The translations under genes were made by a program, and so were the position numbers. Of a stretch of 64,000 nt of DNA, positions 16,507 to 27,536 are shown piece by piece. Each line of letters opens with the position of its first letter. Position 1 is the stretch's first letter. Origin of the DNA: an uncultured Pseudomonadota bacterium (GTDB lineage: Bacteria; Myxococcota_A; UBA796; JAFGLY01). Location: contig CALDOK010000002.1 of assembly GCA_937912125.1 (NCBI GenBank), forward strand, positions 47,649-111,648. The letters are read 5' to 3'. The notes under the pieces are model-generated. The model was not told the DNA's origin. It did no database searches and saw only the letters and a program-made list of their open reading frames with translations.

Positions 16507-18467
16507 CCCCCTATCCTCGACAGTACGGAAAGTATGTCCTCCTCGAGCCTATCGGGGCGGGGGGTATGTCCGAGGTCGATCTGGCGCATCGCGGCGTCGA
16601 CGACACCAGCTTCGTGCGCTTCGTGGCCATCAAGCGGGTGGCGCGCAGCAACCTGGCCGACGAGTCCTACGTCCGCATGTTCATGGACGAGGCCCGCATC
16701 AACGCCGAGCTCCACCACGGCAACATCGTGGGGGTCTACGACTTCGGCAAGCAGGTGGACGGCATCACAGGGCGCGAAGAGTACTTCATGGTCATGGAGT
16801 ACGTGCCGGGGCTGGATCTGCGCGCCCTGCAGCGCGCGGCCCACGGCATGGGGCACCGCCTGCCCCTGCGCTTCTGCTTCTCGGTGCTCCACGAGGTGCT
16901 GCGGGGCCTGCAGTACGCCCACACCAAGGCCGACACCCTCGGCCGCCCCATGAACCTGGTGCACCGCGACATCAACCCGCGCAACGTCATGGTGTCCATG
17001 AGGGGCGAGGTCAAGGTCATCGACTTCGGCGTCGCCCTGGCCGAAGACCGCCTCGAGAAGACCCAGGGCCGCAGCCTCAAGGGCAAGTTCGCCTACATGT
17101 CGCCCGAGCAGATCGAGGGGAACGTCACCCTGGACGGCCGCACGGATCTGTACGCCGTGGGGCTGATGCTCCACGAGCTGGTGGCTGGCGTGGGTCCCTT
17201 CCATGGGCTCACCGAGCTGCAGATCATGCACCGCATCGTCATGGGCCAGATCCCTCCGCTGCAGGTGCCCCCCGAGTTCCCGGACCGCGACTTTCTGCTG
17301 GAGCTGCACGCCCGCGCCCTGTCCCGGGATCGGGATCGACGCTTCCCGGACGCCCGCGCCTTCCGAAAGGCCGTCGAGCGAGCCGCCGACATCGTGGGCG
17401 GCCTGGCCACCCAGGACGAGCGCGCGGCCTTGGTGAGCAGCCTGGCGCCGCAGCAGGTCGAGGGCATCGCCGCGCGGCTCAAGGGCTACCACGAGTCCAG
17501 CCACGAGGTGTCGCGCTCGGTCTCCATGGTCGTGCCGCCTCCCGTCGGCCGTGCGGACACCACCCAGGGCACCCTGGGTGGGGCCCAGGTCACCCAGGAG
17601 CTCGACGGCAACACCCAAGAGCTCCCCCGCGAGCTGATCGAGCCGCCCCCCAAGCCGCGCCGCAGCCTGTTGCTGCTGCTGCTGCTGGGTGCGCTCGTGG
17701 CCGGCGTCGCCGTGGTGATCGGGGGCGGGGCCGTGGCGCTGCTGCTCCAGGAACGCCAGCTGGAACCGTCGCCCGAGTTCAGCTTCGCCGATCTGGTTGG
17801 ATCTGGGCCTGGTGAGATCGAGCCCCAGCCAGGGGATGACGGCGCGGATCGGCCCAGCGATGAGCCCCTGGCAGGGGCCAACGACGCCGTCGTCGCCAGC
17901 GAACCGGCGCGGACCAGCGGTGGGTCGTCCGGCTCGACCCAGGCAGGCTCTCGGCCCTCTTCCAGCGGCACGGCTTCGGCCACCGGTTCCTCTGGCGGCG
18001 CCAGCCAGGCCTCGCCCGGCTCCACCAGCCAGCCTGGCGCAGACGAGTCGCCCGGCGGGGATCAGGCCGTCGCCGGCGCTCCTGGTGGCGACGCTGGGTC
18101 CGCACAGCAGGTCGAGCCCGAGCCGGCGGTCGAGCCCGAGCCGGTGGTCGAGGCCGGGCCGAAAGAGGATCCGCCCGCCCAGCCCGAGCCGGAACCGGCT
18201 CCGGCCCAGGATGGGCCCAAGGGCAAGCTGTTGGTCAACAGCATGCCCAAGGCCCTCCCTGTCTCCATCGACGGTGTCTCCGTGGGTACGACACCGCACC
18301 AGGGTTCCTACGCCCTGGGTGCCCACCGGGTGGTGGTGCATGGGCCTGCTGGCCAGATCTGTGAGCAGCAGGCTACGGTCGTCAGCACCAAGCCCGTCCT
18401 GTCCACCTGTTCTTTCGATGGGCAGCAAGGGGAGCCCCAGGATGACGACTCCAAGCGCCGCCGCTGA
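16503..18467 (+). CDS. Transmembrane Ser/Thr protein kinase with C-terminal PEGA domain
   Basis: 654 residues from GTG 16503 with GGAG six bases upstream. Hanks kinase: Gly loop GAGGMSEV at 18-25, Lys44 (VAIKRV), Glu63, HRDINPRN with catalytic Asp156, DFG at 174-176 and SPE at 200-202, so it should be active. A single membrane span lies at about 388-415. The outer part is a long Ser/Gly/Pro/Glu linker with EP(A/V)VEPEP repeats and a PEGA-like domain (LLVNSMPKALPVSIDGVSVG ... GAHRVVVHG). The layout suggests a receptor kinase sensing an envelope ligand. It shares its architecture with the kinase at 22679-24538 and overlaps the binding-protein gene by 26 bases. Confidence 0.93.
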   Translation: MTPYPRQYGKYVLLEPIGAGGMSEVDLAHRGVDDTSFVRFVAIKRVARSNLADESYVRMFMDEARINAELHHGNIVGVYDFGKQVDGITGREEYFMVMEYVPGLDLRALQRAAHGMGHRLPLRFCFSVLHEVLRGLQYAHTKADTLGRPMNLVHRDINPRNVMVSMRGEVKVIDFGVALAEDRLEKTQGRSLKGKFAYMSPEQIEGNVTLDGRTDLYAVGLMLHELVAGVGPFHGLTELQIMHRIVMGQIPPLQVPPEFPDRDFLLELHARALSRDRDRRFPDARAFRKAVERAADIVGGLATQDERAALVSSLAPQQVEGIAARLKGYHESSHEVSRSVSMVVPPPVGRADTTQGTLGGAQVTQELDGNTQELPRELIEPPPKPRRSLLLLLLLGALVAGVAVVIGGGAVALLLQERQLEPSPEFSFADLVGSGPGEIEPQPGDDGADRPSDEPLAGANDAVVASEPARTSGGSSGSTQAGSRPSSSGTASATGSSGGASQASPGSTSQPGADESPGGDQAVAGAPGGDAGSAQQVEPEPAVEPEPVVEAGPKEDPPAQPEPEPAPAQDGPKGKLLVNSMPKALPVSIDGVSVGTTPHQGSYALGAHRVVVHGPAGQICEQQATVVSTKPVLSTCSFDGQQGEPQDDDSKRRR

Positions 18468-19407
18468 TTCTCCGCGCACCCTCTGCCTGGGCGCCCTGCG
18501 CGCCGGCTTGGTGCTGTTCGGCCTGACCGTCGCCCCCGTGGCGCTGGCCATCGAGTCGGTGGTGGTGCTCAAGAGCGACGATCTGTCGGTCTACGACGCA
18601 CCCATCGAAGCCTTCGAGCAGGCCATCGGGCGTCCGGTCACCGTGCTGAACATCGAGGGTCAGCGCTCGGTGGCCAAGGACATCGTCACCCGCTTGCGCT
18701 TCGACCCGCCCCCCCTGGTCTTCGCCCTGGGCGCCAAGGCGGCTTGGATGGCCCACGAGCAGATGCCGCATGTCCCGCTGGTCTACGGCATGATCCGCGA
18801 CCCTGCCCGCTACGGGCTCGAGGGCATGGGCGTCACCGGCGTGGGCTTCGAGATCCCCTATGAGACCCTGATGGGCCAGGTGCAGCTCTTCCTGCCCGAG
18901 GTCCGCAAGATCGGCGTGATCCTCACCAACCAGAACCCGGCGGTCCAGGAGCTGCGCACCGCAGCCCGCAACGCCCAGCTCGAGCTGGACGTCTCGTCGG
19001 TCCAGGACCACCGCGACGTGCGGGGGGCCTGCACCCGCATCTCGAAGCGGGTGGATGCGCTGCTGGTGATCCACGATCCAGAGGTGCTCACACCCGAGAA
19101 CTTCCGGTTCGTTCGCGAACAGGCCGCGCGCGTTGGAATCCCCATCATCGCCACCTCCGAGGCGCTCGCGCGGTCCGGCGCGCTGCTGGCGGTCGTTCCC
19201 GACTACGGGCTCACCGGCACCCAGGCGGCCGATCTCGCCACGCGGATTCTCGACATGGGCGCTGAGCCAGGCGACCTCGCCATGCTGCGGCCTCAGGGGG
19301 CCCGGGTGCTCATCAACAAGGGCGTGCTCCACAGCCTCGGGATGGAACTGGACCCCATGCTGCTGGACTTCACCGACGAGGTGATCGAGCCGGAGGCGGG
19401 GCGTTAG
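18442..19407 (+). CDS. Orphan ABC-transporter-type substrate-binding protein (PF04392 type)
   Basis: 321 residues from ATG 18442, preceded by AGGGGAG and overlapping the kinase gene. A signal peptide ends near LTVAPVALA. The body follows the ABC_sub_bind pattern: VVVLKSDDLSVYDAPIEAF, FALGAKAAWMA, PLVYGMIRDPARYG, VTGVGFEIPYETLMGQVQLFLPEVRKIGVI, LLVIHDPEVLTPENFRFVREQA and GIPIIATSEALARSGALLAV. These proteins bind small molecules in the periplasm and, without permease or ATPase genes nearby as here, may serve as sensors. Its 3' end overlaps the convergent oxidoreductase-thioesterase gene by 38 bases. Coupling to a receptor kinase suggests a signalling role (inference). Confidence 0.83.
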   Translation: MTTPSAAADSPRTLCLGALRAGLVLFGLTVAPVALAIESVVVLKSDDLSVYDAPIEAFEQAIGRPVTVLNIEGQRSVAKDIVTRLRFDPPPLVFALGAKAAWMAHEQMPHVPLVYGMIRDPARYGLEGMGVTGVGFEIPYETLMGQVQLFLPEVRKIGVILTNQNPAVQELRTAARNAQLELDVSSVQDHRDVRGACTRISKRVDALLVIHDPEVLTPENFRFVREQAARVGIPIIATSEALARSGALLAVVPDYGLTGTQAADLATRILDMGAEPGDLAMLRPQGARVLINKGVLHSLGMELDPMLLDFTDEVIEPEAGR

Positions 19408-21883
19408 CCCTGGCCTTGGCCAGCCGCAGCAGGTTCGCTTTGGCGATCTCTGCGGCCTGACGCGGCAGCTCGATGACCCGCTCGCGCTCGTCGCGGAACT
19501 CCACGATGGTGACCAGGTCGGCGGTGAGCTCGTCGGTGTCCGCCATGGTGAAGCGCTGGCCGAAGGCCAGCTCGCTGGAGCTGACGTCGAGCACGCCCGT
19601 CCAGATGTCCAGCCGGTCGCCCAGCTTGGTGGGCCGCAGGAAGCGTAGGTCCAGGCCGCAGACGCTCACCCGGTAGCGCTGCATCCAGTCCGTCAGCCCA
19701 AGGTTGGGCCAGACGGTGCGCACCAGATCGAACAGGGCCCGCTCAGCGAAGCGCACGTAGGAGACATGGAAGGTGATTCCCTGGAGATCGGTGTCCTCGA
19801 AGTGGATCCGGGTGCGGCTACGGAACGGGAACCACTCGTGCTCCGAGAGTGGGAGCAGGCGGGGGCTGGGTTCGCCGCTGAGGCCAGGGGCCGGGCCTCC
19901 GCTGGGCATGCCGGGGGGCACGGGGACCATGGCGCCTTGCCGGTCCAGGAAGGTGACGTCGACGCGCCCATCCAGCAGCAGCCGGTCCAAGGCGGGGTCG
20001 ACGATGCGCTGGCCGAAGGTGCCCCGGTGGGAGGAGGTGCCGCGCAGGCCAGTGCGCACCTGGAGCTTGGCCCCGAGCCGGGCGATGGTCGCGAAGCGGG
20101 CCTGCACCCGGTAGACGTTGACCACGTGGCTGTCGTGCCACGAGGGCTCTCCCCGGGCTTCGCAGATAGCCTCGATGGCCTCGGTGCGGGCCCGATCCAG
20201 GAAGCGCAGGTAGGCCTCTACGTCTGCGTAACCCCGGGCGTTGAGATCGCAGCCGTAGACCATCGAGTGGTGCCTGTGCTCGAAGTAGTCGGTCACAGAG
20301 GAGAGCTCTTCGGGCCAGGCCAGGCCCGGCGGCCGCTCCTTCACGGGTTCTTCGGGCGCGGGGGTGGGCTCACTGCGCAGGCGCGCGGGTGGGGCGGTGG
20401 GCGTCCGGCCGGCGTAGACCAGCGCAGCCTTGGCCGTCTGTACACCGCCCACCATGGTGGCCTCCACGCCACCTCCGGCCCGGGTCCAGGCCCCCGCCAG
20501 GAACAGGCCCGCGATGGGAGCGCGCACGCCCAGGCGGTCGCCCCCCGACTGGGATGGCAGCTGAGCCAGGCCGTAGGCGGCGCCCTGGTGGGTCTTGAAG
20601 GTATCGCGCAGCGTGCGGGGCGTGGCCAGGGTGCGCTGCACGGTGTGGGACTCCAGGCCTGGGTAGCGCCGCTCGGCCTTGGTCATCAGGGTCTCGGTGA
20701 CCGCTGCCTCGAGCTCGAGGGCGGTCTCCCCGTCGACCTCGAGCCAGCTCCCCGCCGGCGTCACCTCGGTCATGGCCACGATGCCCTCGCCGGGTGGGAA
20801 ACACTCGTCGTGGCTGCCCTCGTAGCTGGTCATGCGCCACGAGCTGTGGTGCAGCTCGCCCTCGACCGCGCGGCGGTAGGCCTCGTCGTGATCCTGCTGA
20901 GGGTTGACGAAGGTGGTGCTGCCGGCCACCCCCAGCTGGGAGGGCGGGCAGTCCAGGCCCAGGTGCAGGGCGTACATAGAGATGGAGGGCTCCATGCGCT
21001 CGAGGCGGAAGCGGAACAGCCGCGAGACCTCCGGCCCGGGGATGAGCTCGAAGAAGACCTGGAAGGGGTCGATGGCGGCCACCACCAGGGAGCAGTCGAT
21101 GACGGTGTCGTCGGCCAGGACCACGCCCTGGATGCCGGCGCGGTCGACGATGATGCGGGCGACCGGGGCGTTGAGCTGGCACTCGCCCCCCAGCTCCAGC
21201 AGGCGGTCGTTGAGGGCCCGCACCAGGGATGTGCCGCCGCCCACGAGGGTGTGTACGCCCTCGATCCAGCCGCTGGCGAAGACGGCGGCAGCGAAGGGTG
21301 CGGCGGCCTGGCTGGGCGGCAGCCCCGTGTTCATCCAGGTCTGGCCCAAGAGTGTGTGCAGGCGAGGATCGACCACATGCTCGGCCAACATCTTCTGGAA
21401 GCTGCGGCCACGCCAGGTCTCGAGCAGCCCACGCCAGGCCGTGGGGTTGCGGTCGGGGAAGAGCGTGCTCTCCACCACGGCGTCTGCGAGCCGCTCGGCG
21501 GCCTCGAAGAAGGAGTGGATGCCCGCTTGCTCACGGGGGAAGCGCGCGCAGAGCACCCGGAGCAGGTCGTCCCGATCGTTGGGCAGCTGCAGGTGCAGCT
21601 CAGGCAGCTCGGCGGTCAGGAAGATGGCGGGGCGCTGGAGCTCGAGGCGGTCCAGCACTCCCAGGCTGGCGAGCACCCCGTCAGTGGCGCCGCCGGGCTT
21701 CAGCGCGCCCATGTACTGAGGGCTCAAGTGGAAGTGATGGCCGCGCTTGCGGAAGGTGCGCAGGCACCCGCCAGGCAGCGCCGCGGCCTCGAGCACCCGG
21801 ACCTTCATGCCCTGGCGCGCCAGCTCCACCGCGCACGACAGGCCTCCGAGGCCTGCGCCGATCACCAGGACGTCGGGGTTCAT
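19370..21883 (-). CDS. FAD-dependent desaturase/isomerase-like oxidoreductase fused to two hotdog thioesterase domains
   Basis: 837 residues from ATG 21883 with GGAGGG upstream. Residues 1-490 form a phytoene-desaturase/carotenoid-isomerase-like flavoprotein: VLVIGAGLGGLSCAVELA (dinucleotide site, G9-G14), EAAALPGGCLRTF, HFHLSPQYMGAL, TLVGGGTSLVRAL and the C-terminal GLFLAGAWTRAGGGVEATMVGG FAD motif. A Pro-rich linker follows. Two hotdog (4HBT) domains come next: about 533-660 (HSMVYGCDLNARGYADVEAY, without an obvious Asp nucleophile) and about 690-815 with the typical HFEDTDLQGITFHVSYVRF motif (Asp697/Asp699). It probably oxidises or isomerises a polyene or acyl chain and hydrolyses a thioester. 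Last gene of the minus-strand operon; substrate unknown. Confidence 0.85.
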   Translation of the reverse strand: MNPDVLVIGAGLGGLSCAVELARQGMKVRVLEAAALPGGCLRTFRKRGHHFHLSPQYMGALKPGGATDGVLASLGVLDRLELQRPAIFLTAELPELHLQLPNDRDDLLRVLCARFPREQAGIHSFFEAAERLADAVVESTLFPDRNPTAWRGLLETWRGRSFQKMLAEHVVDPRLHTLLGQTWMNTGLPPSQAAAPFAAAVFASGWIEGVHTLVGGGTSLVRALNDRLLELGGECQLNAPVARIIVDRAGIQGVVLADDTVIDCSLVVAAIDPFQVFFELIPGPEVSRLFRFRLERMEPSISMYALHLGLDCPPSQLGVAGSTTFVNPQQDHDEAYRRAVEGELHHSSWRMTSYEGSHDECFPPGEGIVAMTEVTPAGSWLEVDGETALELEAAVTETLMTKAERRYPGLESHTVQRTLATPRTLRDTFKTHQGAAYGLAQLPSQSGGDRLGVRAPIAGLFLAGAWTRAGGGVEATMVGGVQTAKAALVYAGRTPTAPPARLRSEPTPAPEEPVKERPPGLAWPEELSSVTDYFEHRHHSMVYGCDLNARGYADVEAYLRFLDRARTEAIEAICEARGEPSWHDSHVVNVYRVQARFATIARLGAKLQVRTGLRGTSSHRGTFGQRIVDPALDRLLLDGRVDVTFLDRQGAMVPVPPGMPSGGPAPGLSGEPSPRLLPLSEHEWFPFRSRTRIHFEDTDLQGITFHVSYVRFAERALFDLVRTVWPNLGLTDWMQRYRVSVCGLDLRFLRPTKLGDRLDIWTGVLDVSSSELAFGQRFTMADTDELTADLVTIVEFRDERERVIELPRQAAEIAKANLLRLAKARANAPPPARSPRR

Positions 21884-21961
21884 GCAGCGGCCCTCCGGGA
21901 CTGGCGACAGGATACTCCAGGTGGGGTGTGTGGAGCCAGGCTGCCGTTTGGCCTGGGGTGG

Positions 21962-22660
21962 TCAGTCCATGTGGTCCAACGCCCGCAGGCGACCCTCGGT
22001 ACTCAGGGCCTCGGGTACGCCGGAGGGTTCCTCTGCGAGGTCCAGGATGCCCAGGGAGAAGTGCATGGCCTTGGCGTGGGGTTCCTGGCCGTTGTCGTAG
22101 CACCACTGGAGCAGGGGGTCCTGGTTGCGGGAGAGGCAGAGCTCCATCCAGGCCAGCAGCTGCTCGTCGGTCTTGACCTTGGGGTCGACGTGGTCGGGCT
22201 TGGCGCCGGGCTTCTCGGAGATGGCGGCTCCCCCCGCGACGCCCCCAGCCAGCAGCACCACGGTGAGCAGGAGACCACCCACGATGGCCCAGGTGGCACC
22301 ATCGGTGAACCAGGAGGTGGCCACCGTGACGATGACCCCGAGGATCAAGCCCGAGATCCCGAAGCAGCCCATGTTGCCCTTGCGATCGTTGGCGACCATC
22401 CAGCCCTGCAGCTGATGGCAGTGGGGGCAGCGCCCTTCCCCCCGCTGGGGGTCCCGAGCGGTCTTCTCGAGGCTGGTGGCGAGCTGGCGGAAGGCGGTGC
22501 GGCCGAGCTCCTCGGAGTCCGACAGCAGCACGTTTCCCTCGGCTTCGCCGCTGGAGCCCTTGCCCTCGATGAAGCTGTAGGGCTGACCGCAGTGCTCGCA
22601 GTCGATGCGGCGCGCCTGGGCGTGGAAGATCCGGACGGTGACCTGTTTCTTGACGGCCAT
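21962..22660 (-). CDS. Zinc-ribbon membrane protein of unknown function
   Basis: 232 residues from ATG 22660 with CGGAGCC upstream. Two Cys pairs, CEHC near 21-24 and CPHC near 82-85, form a split zinc ribbon. They are followed by two closely spaced hydrophobic spans (ISGLILGVIVTVATSW and AIVGGLLLTVVLLAGGVAGGAA) and a soluble C-terminal helix region (LLAWMELCLSRNQDPLLQWC). It is probably an inner-membrane protein with both ends in the cytoplasm. It lies 18 bases after the kinase stop, which makes it a candidate partner or substrate of that kinase. No family recognised. Confidence 0.72.
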   Translation of the reverse strand: MAVKKQVTVRIFHAQARRIDCEHCGQPYSFIEGKGSSGEAEGNVLLSDSEELGRTAFRQLATSLEKTARDPQRGEGRCPHCHQLQGWMVANDRKGNMGCFGISGLILGVIVTVATSWFTDGATWAIVGGLLLTVVLLAGGVAGGAAISEKPGAKPDHVDPKVKTDEQLLAWMELCLSRNQDPLLQWCYDNGQEPHAKAMHFSLGILDLAEEPSGVPEALSTEGRLRALDHMD

Positions 22661-22678
22661 GGTGGCTCCGAAGAGGGA

Positions 22679-24538
<1,860 letters not shown>

Positions 24539-24546
24539 GCTCGCTC

Positions 24547-26718
24547 CTACCAGCCGTCGCTGCCGGGACCGCCGTAGGCCCCGATGTCCGAGCGGGTTCC
24601 ATCGGCGTCCAGGATCAGGGGGTCTCCGGCATCGATGAGCAAGGAGCCGGGGTCGAGGGTGAGGTCCCAGTCCCAGGGGTACCGCGCAGAGATCGTCGTG
24701 AAGTCCGGGTCGACGCCGATGTTGTCGGCTGTGCCGACCGGCTCGAGGCCATCGCCGAACAGAGGCGTGGCCTGGTCGTAGAAGTTGCTGTAGGTCCAGA
24801 AGTTGGAGTCCACGGCGATGGAGCCGTAGACCTCGTCGCCGGAGGCGACGTTCGCGCTCACGGTGACGTTGTTCAGGATGGTGCCGCTGTCGGCCGAGTC
24901 CATGACCGCCCCGTAGGCCAGCCCGGTTCCGGCATCGACCTCGTTGCCGACGATGGTGGCGTTGGTGACCTCGATGGTGCTGCCGTCGAGCCCGGCGAAC
25001 GCCATACCGTGCATGTCGGCCTCGCCGAAGAACGCGATGCCGGTGTTCCCCGCGATGATGGCGTTGGTGATGGTGACGGTGGCGTCGTCGTTGACCAGCC
25101 CACCGTACAGCTCGTAGCCGCCACCCAGCCTGTTGCCCCGGATGTCCAGGTGGTCGAGGGTGAGCGTGGCCCGGTTGCTCACGTAGATCAGGCCCCGCAG
25201 CGAGTCACACGACACGCCGTTGTCCACGATCTCGAGGCCGTCCAGCACCGGGGCACCTCCGTCGATGTTGACCAGTACGCCGAGGCACGGGTCGTCCAGG
25301 TAGGTGAGCTCGTGGTTCGTGATGAGCAGATCCTCGACCAGGGCGCTGCTGGTGTAGATCGACAGCGCCGCGCCGATGGTGCTGGCGCCGTACATGAGGC
25401 TGAAACTTCGGATCTCTGCGCTGCTGTCCAGCCCGACCAGGGTCATCACGACGTCGTAGCTGTCCGCGTCGAGGATGGTCCCCTCGCGGCTCTGGCCCTC
25501 GAGGATGATGTCGCTCGACACGGTGATCGACTCTTCCCACAGTCCGTCCAGCACACACACGCGCTCGCCAGGCAGGGCGGCGTCGATGGCGTCCTGGATG
25601 AGGGTGTAGTCCGCCGGGAAGTTGTGGTCGTAGTCCGTCGTGCCGTCGCAGTCGTTGTCCAGGCCGTCGCAGATCTCGGCACCGCCTGGGTGGGCGTCGG
25701 CGGAGCCGTCGTCGCAGTCGGTGCCATCGGAGAGGTAGCCGGTGGGCTGGGCACACGCGGCCATGGACGCGGCGCTGTCGCCGTAGCCGTCGCCGTCGTC
25801 GTCCATGTACCAGGTGGGCGCGTCCACCGCGTGGTCCTCGTCGACCGAGGCATCGCAGTCGTCGTCGATGCCGTTGCAGTACTCGTCGGCGCTCGGGTGC
25901 ACGCTGAGCGCGCTGTCGTCGCAGTCGGTGTCGTCGTCGGTGAACCCAGAGGGTGGGCTGCAGGCCAGGGTGGTGCTCGAGGCATCTCCGTAGCCGTCCC
26001 CATCCGCGTCGGCGTAGAAGGTGAGCTGCACGTCCTCGTCGACGCTGGCGTCGCAGTCGTTGTCCACGTCGTCGCAGACCTCGTCAGCGCCAGGATGAAT
26101 CGAGTCGTCCGTGTCGTCGCAGTCGTCCTCACACTCCGCGTAGCCGTCGCCATCTCCGTCGAGCACGCCGTCGCTGCCGTCGCAGTCATGATCGATCTCG
26201 TCGCACTGCTCATCTTCGCCGGGGTTGATGTCGGCGGCGCTGTCGTCGCAGTCGGCGCCATCGCGGACGTAGCCGTCGGGCTGCAGGCAGGCGTAGACCG
26301 CGTCGAAGGCGTCGCCGTAGCCGTCGGCGTCGGCGTCGGCGTACCACGGGGTGAGGGGGTTGAGATCTGCGTCGTCGTCGTCGCAGTCGCTGTCGTTCTC
26401 GACGTAGCCGCTGGGCTGGTCGCAGGTCTGCCGGTCGGCCTCCGGATCGCCGTAGCCGTCTCCGTCGCGGTCGGCGTACCAGGTGCTCACGTCGATGGAG
26501 GTGGCCTCGTCCACGGTGCCGTCGCAGTCGTTGTCTACGCCGTCACACAGCTCGTCGGCTCCGGGGTGGATGTCTGGATCGTCGGGAGCACAGTCCTCGC
26601 CGCCGTACTCCGGGGCGTAGGCGCCATCGCCGTCCGGGTCGAGGGCCGCGTCGTACTCGGTGGGACCCAGCCGATAGCAGCCGAAGGCCAGGGGGAGGAG
26701 CATCAGGGTGGAACGCAT
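24547..26718 (-). CDS. MopE-type metal-binding-repeat lipoprotein with C-terminal right-handed beta-helix
   Basis: 723 residues from ATG 26718, which gives a clean lipoprotein signal (MRSTLMLLPLAFGC, Cys14); GTG 26730, overlapping the previous stop, adds four residues. Residues about 20-370 are five or six MopE-type units: a DxDGDGYGD calcium-like loop, a CxxPxGYxxDxxDCDD segment and an EICDGxDNDCDGxxDE segment. The C-terminal ~330 residues form a parallel beta-helix with right-handed-helix turns (ATLTLDHLDIRGNRL, ITNAIIAGNTGIAFF, IEVTNATIVGNEV), as in secreted adhesins or polysaccharide-active proteins. It is exposed and probably Ca/Cu-binding (family knowledge). It sits between a TonB-receptor unit and a kinase. 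Confidence 0.85.
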   Translation of the reverse strand: MRSTLMLLPLAFGCYRLGPTEYDAALDPDGDGAYAPEYGGEDCAPDDPDIHPGADELCDGVDNDCDGTVDEATSIDVSTWYADRDGDGYGDPEADRQTCDQPSGYVENDSDCDDDDADLNPLTPWYADADADGYGDAFDAVYACLQPDGYVRDGADCDDSAADINPGEDEQCDEIDHDCDGSDGVLDGDGDGYAECEDDCDDTDDSIHPGADEVCDDVDNDCDASVDEDVQLTFYADADGDGYGDASSTTLACSPPSGFTDDDTDCDDSALSVHPSADEYCNGIDDDCDASVDEDHAVDAPTWYMDDDGDGYGDSAASMAACAQPTGYLSDGTDCDDGSADAHPGGAEICDGLDNDCDGTTDYDHNFPADYTLIQDAIDAALPGERVCVLDGLWEESITVSSDIILEGQSREGTILDADSYDVVMTLVGLDSSAEIRSFSLMYGASTIGAALSIYTSSALVEDLLITNHELTYLDDPCLGVLVNIDGGAPVLDGLEIVDNGVSCDSLRGLIYVSNRATLTLDHLDIRGNRLGGGYELYGGLVNDDATVTITNAIIAGNTGIAFFGEADMHGMAFAGLDGSTIEVTNATIVGNEVDAGTGLAYGAVMDSADSGTILNNVTVSANVASGDEVYGSIAVDSNFWTYSNFYDQATPLFGDGLEPVGTADNIGVDPDFTTISARYPWDWDLTLDPGSLLIDAGDPLILDADGTRSDIGAYGGPGSDGW

Positions 26719-26723
26719 GGGGA

Positions 26724-27527
26724 TCACCACGTGAACACCGCGACCACGCCCAGGGCGCCGGCCGTGCCCGCGAGGACCGCCGAGGTGGTGGAGAAGGCGC
26801 GGTTGCGGCCGTACAGTGCGTCGAGGTCTTCCAGGTTGTCGGGGGGGGGCTCCTGGAAGCTGGCCTGGGTGCTGCGTGCAGCCAGGAGCAGGCCACCGGA
26901 GGCCGCCGCGAGGGCGCCGGCTCCCACGGCGAAGTGCCAGCCTCGCGGACCGGTCTCGGGCGGCGGGATGTACACCTCGTAGCTGGGCACGGCGCTGTCG
27001 GGTCGGAGATATCGGGTGAGGGAGGCGGTGCCTTCGACTTCGATCTGGAAGATGGTGTTCACCGTGGTGGGACGTTCCCCCGGCGCGCCGTCGAAGAGTA
27101 CCCGGCCGGTGACCGGCGCTGGGAACGTGACCGCGCTGGGCTCGGGTGCGCTGGAGGCGTACAGATCCAGGGCAGGGTGGCCTGCGGGCGCGAGCGCGGC
27201 GGGCAGGCTCGCATCGGGATCGATCCTGCGAGCGGCGGCGAAAGCGTCCTGGGCCAGCTCATGTTGCTGGGTGAGGAAGAGCCACAGCCCGATCTCCTGG
27301 TGGTAGCGGATGGCCAGCGCGGGATCGATGGGGGTGGCCACGCAGGGCAGCTCGAGGATGGCTTCCTCGACCTTCAGGACGAAGCCGGCCTCGTCCGCGG
27401 AGATCCAGGCTGCCTCGGCGGCGTCCAGGGTGGACGCCAGCTGCTCCGCCGAAGCGGGCTCGGCGCAGTCCTGGGCACCCGCGGCCGGGATGGCGAGCGC
27501 CAGCACAGCGGCGGCGAGTGTGACCAT
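26724..27527 (-). CDS. Exported TPR-like protein with two C-terminal membrane spans
   Basis: 267 residues from ATG 27527 with AGGAGA upstream. Signal peptide (LAAAVLALAIPAAGAQ), helical region resembling one or two TPRs (LWLFLTQQHELAQDAFAAARRIDPDA), a beta segment (VTGRVLFDGAPGERPTTVNTIFQIEVEG) that looks PEGA-like, then two hydrophobic spans (FAVGAGALAAASGGLLLAA and TTSAVLAGTAGALGVVAVF). This order recurs in myxobacterial envelope proteins beside kinases (recollection). It lies 9 bases after the TonB-receptor stop, and its end overlaps a possible upstream start of the MopE-like lipoprotein gene. Function unknown. Confidence 0.7.
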   Translation of the reverse strand: MVTLAAAVLALAIPAAGAQDCAEPASAEQLASTLDAAEAAWISADEAGFVLKVEEAILELPCVATPIDPALAIRYHQEIGLWLFLTQQHELAQDAFAAARRIDPDASLPAALAPAGHPALDLYASSAPEPSAVTFPAPVTGRVLFDGAPGERPTTVNTIFQIEVEGTASLTRYLRPDSAVPSYEVYIPPPETGPRGWHFAVGAGALAAASGGLLLAARSTQASFQEPPPDNLEDLDALYGRNRAFSTTSAVLAGTAGALGVVAVFTW

Positions 27528-27536
27528 GACGTTCTC

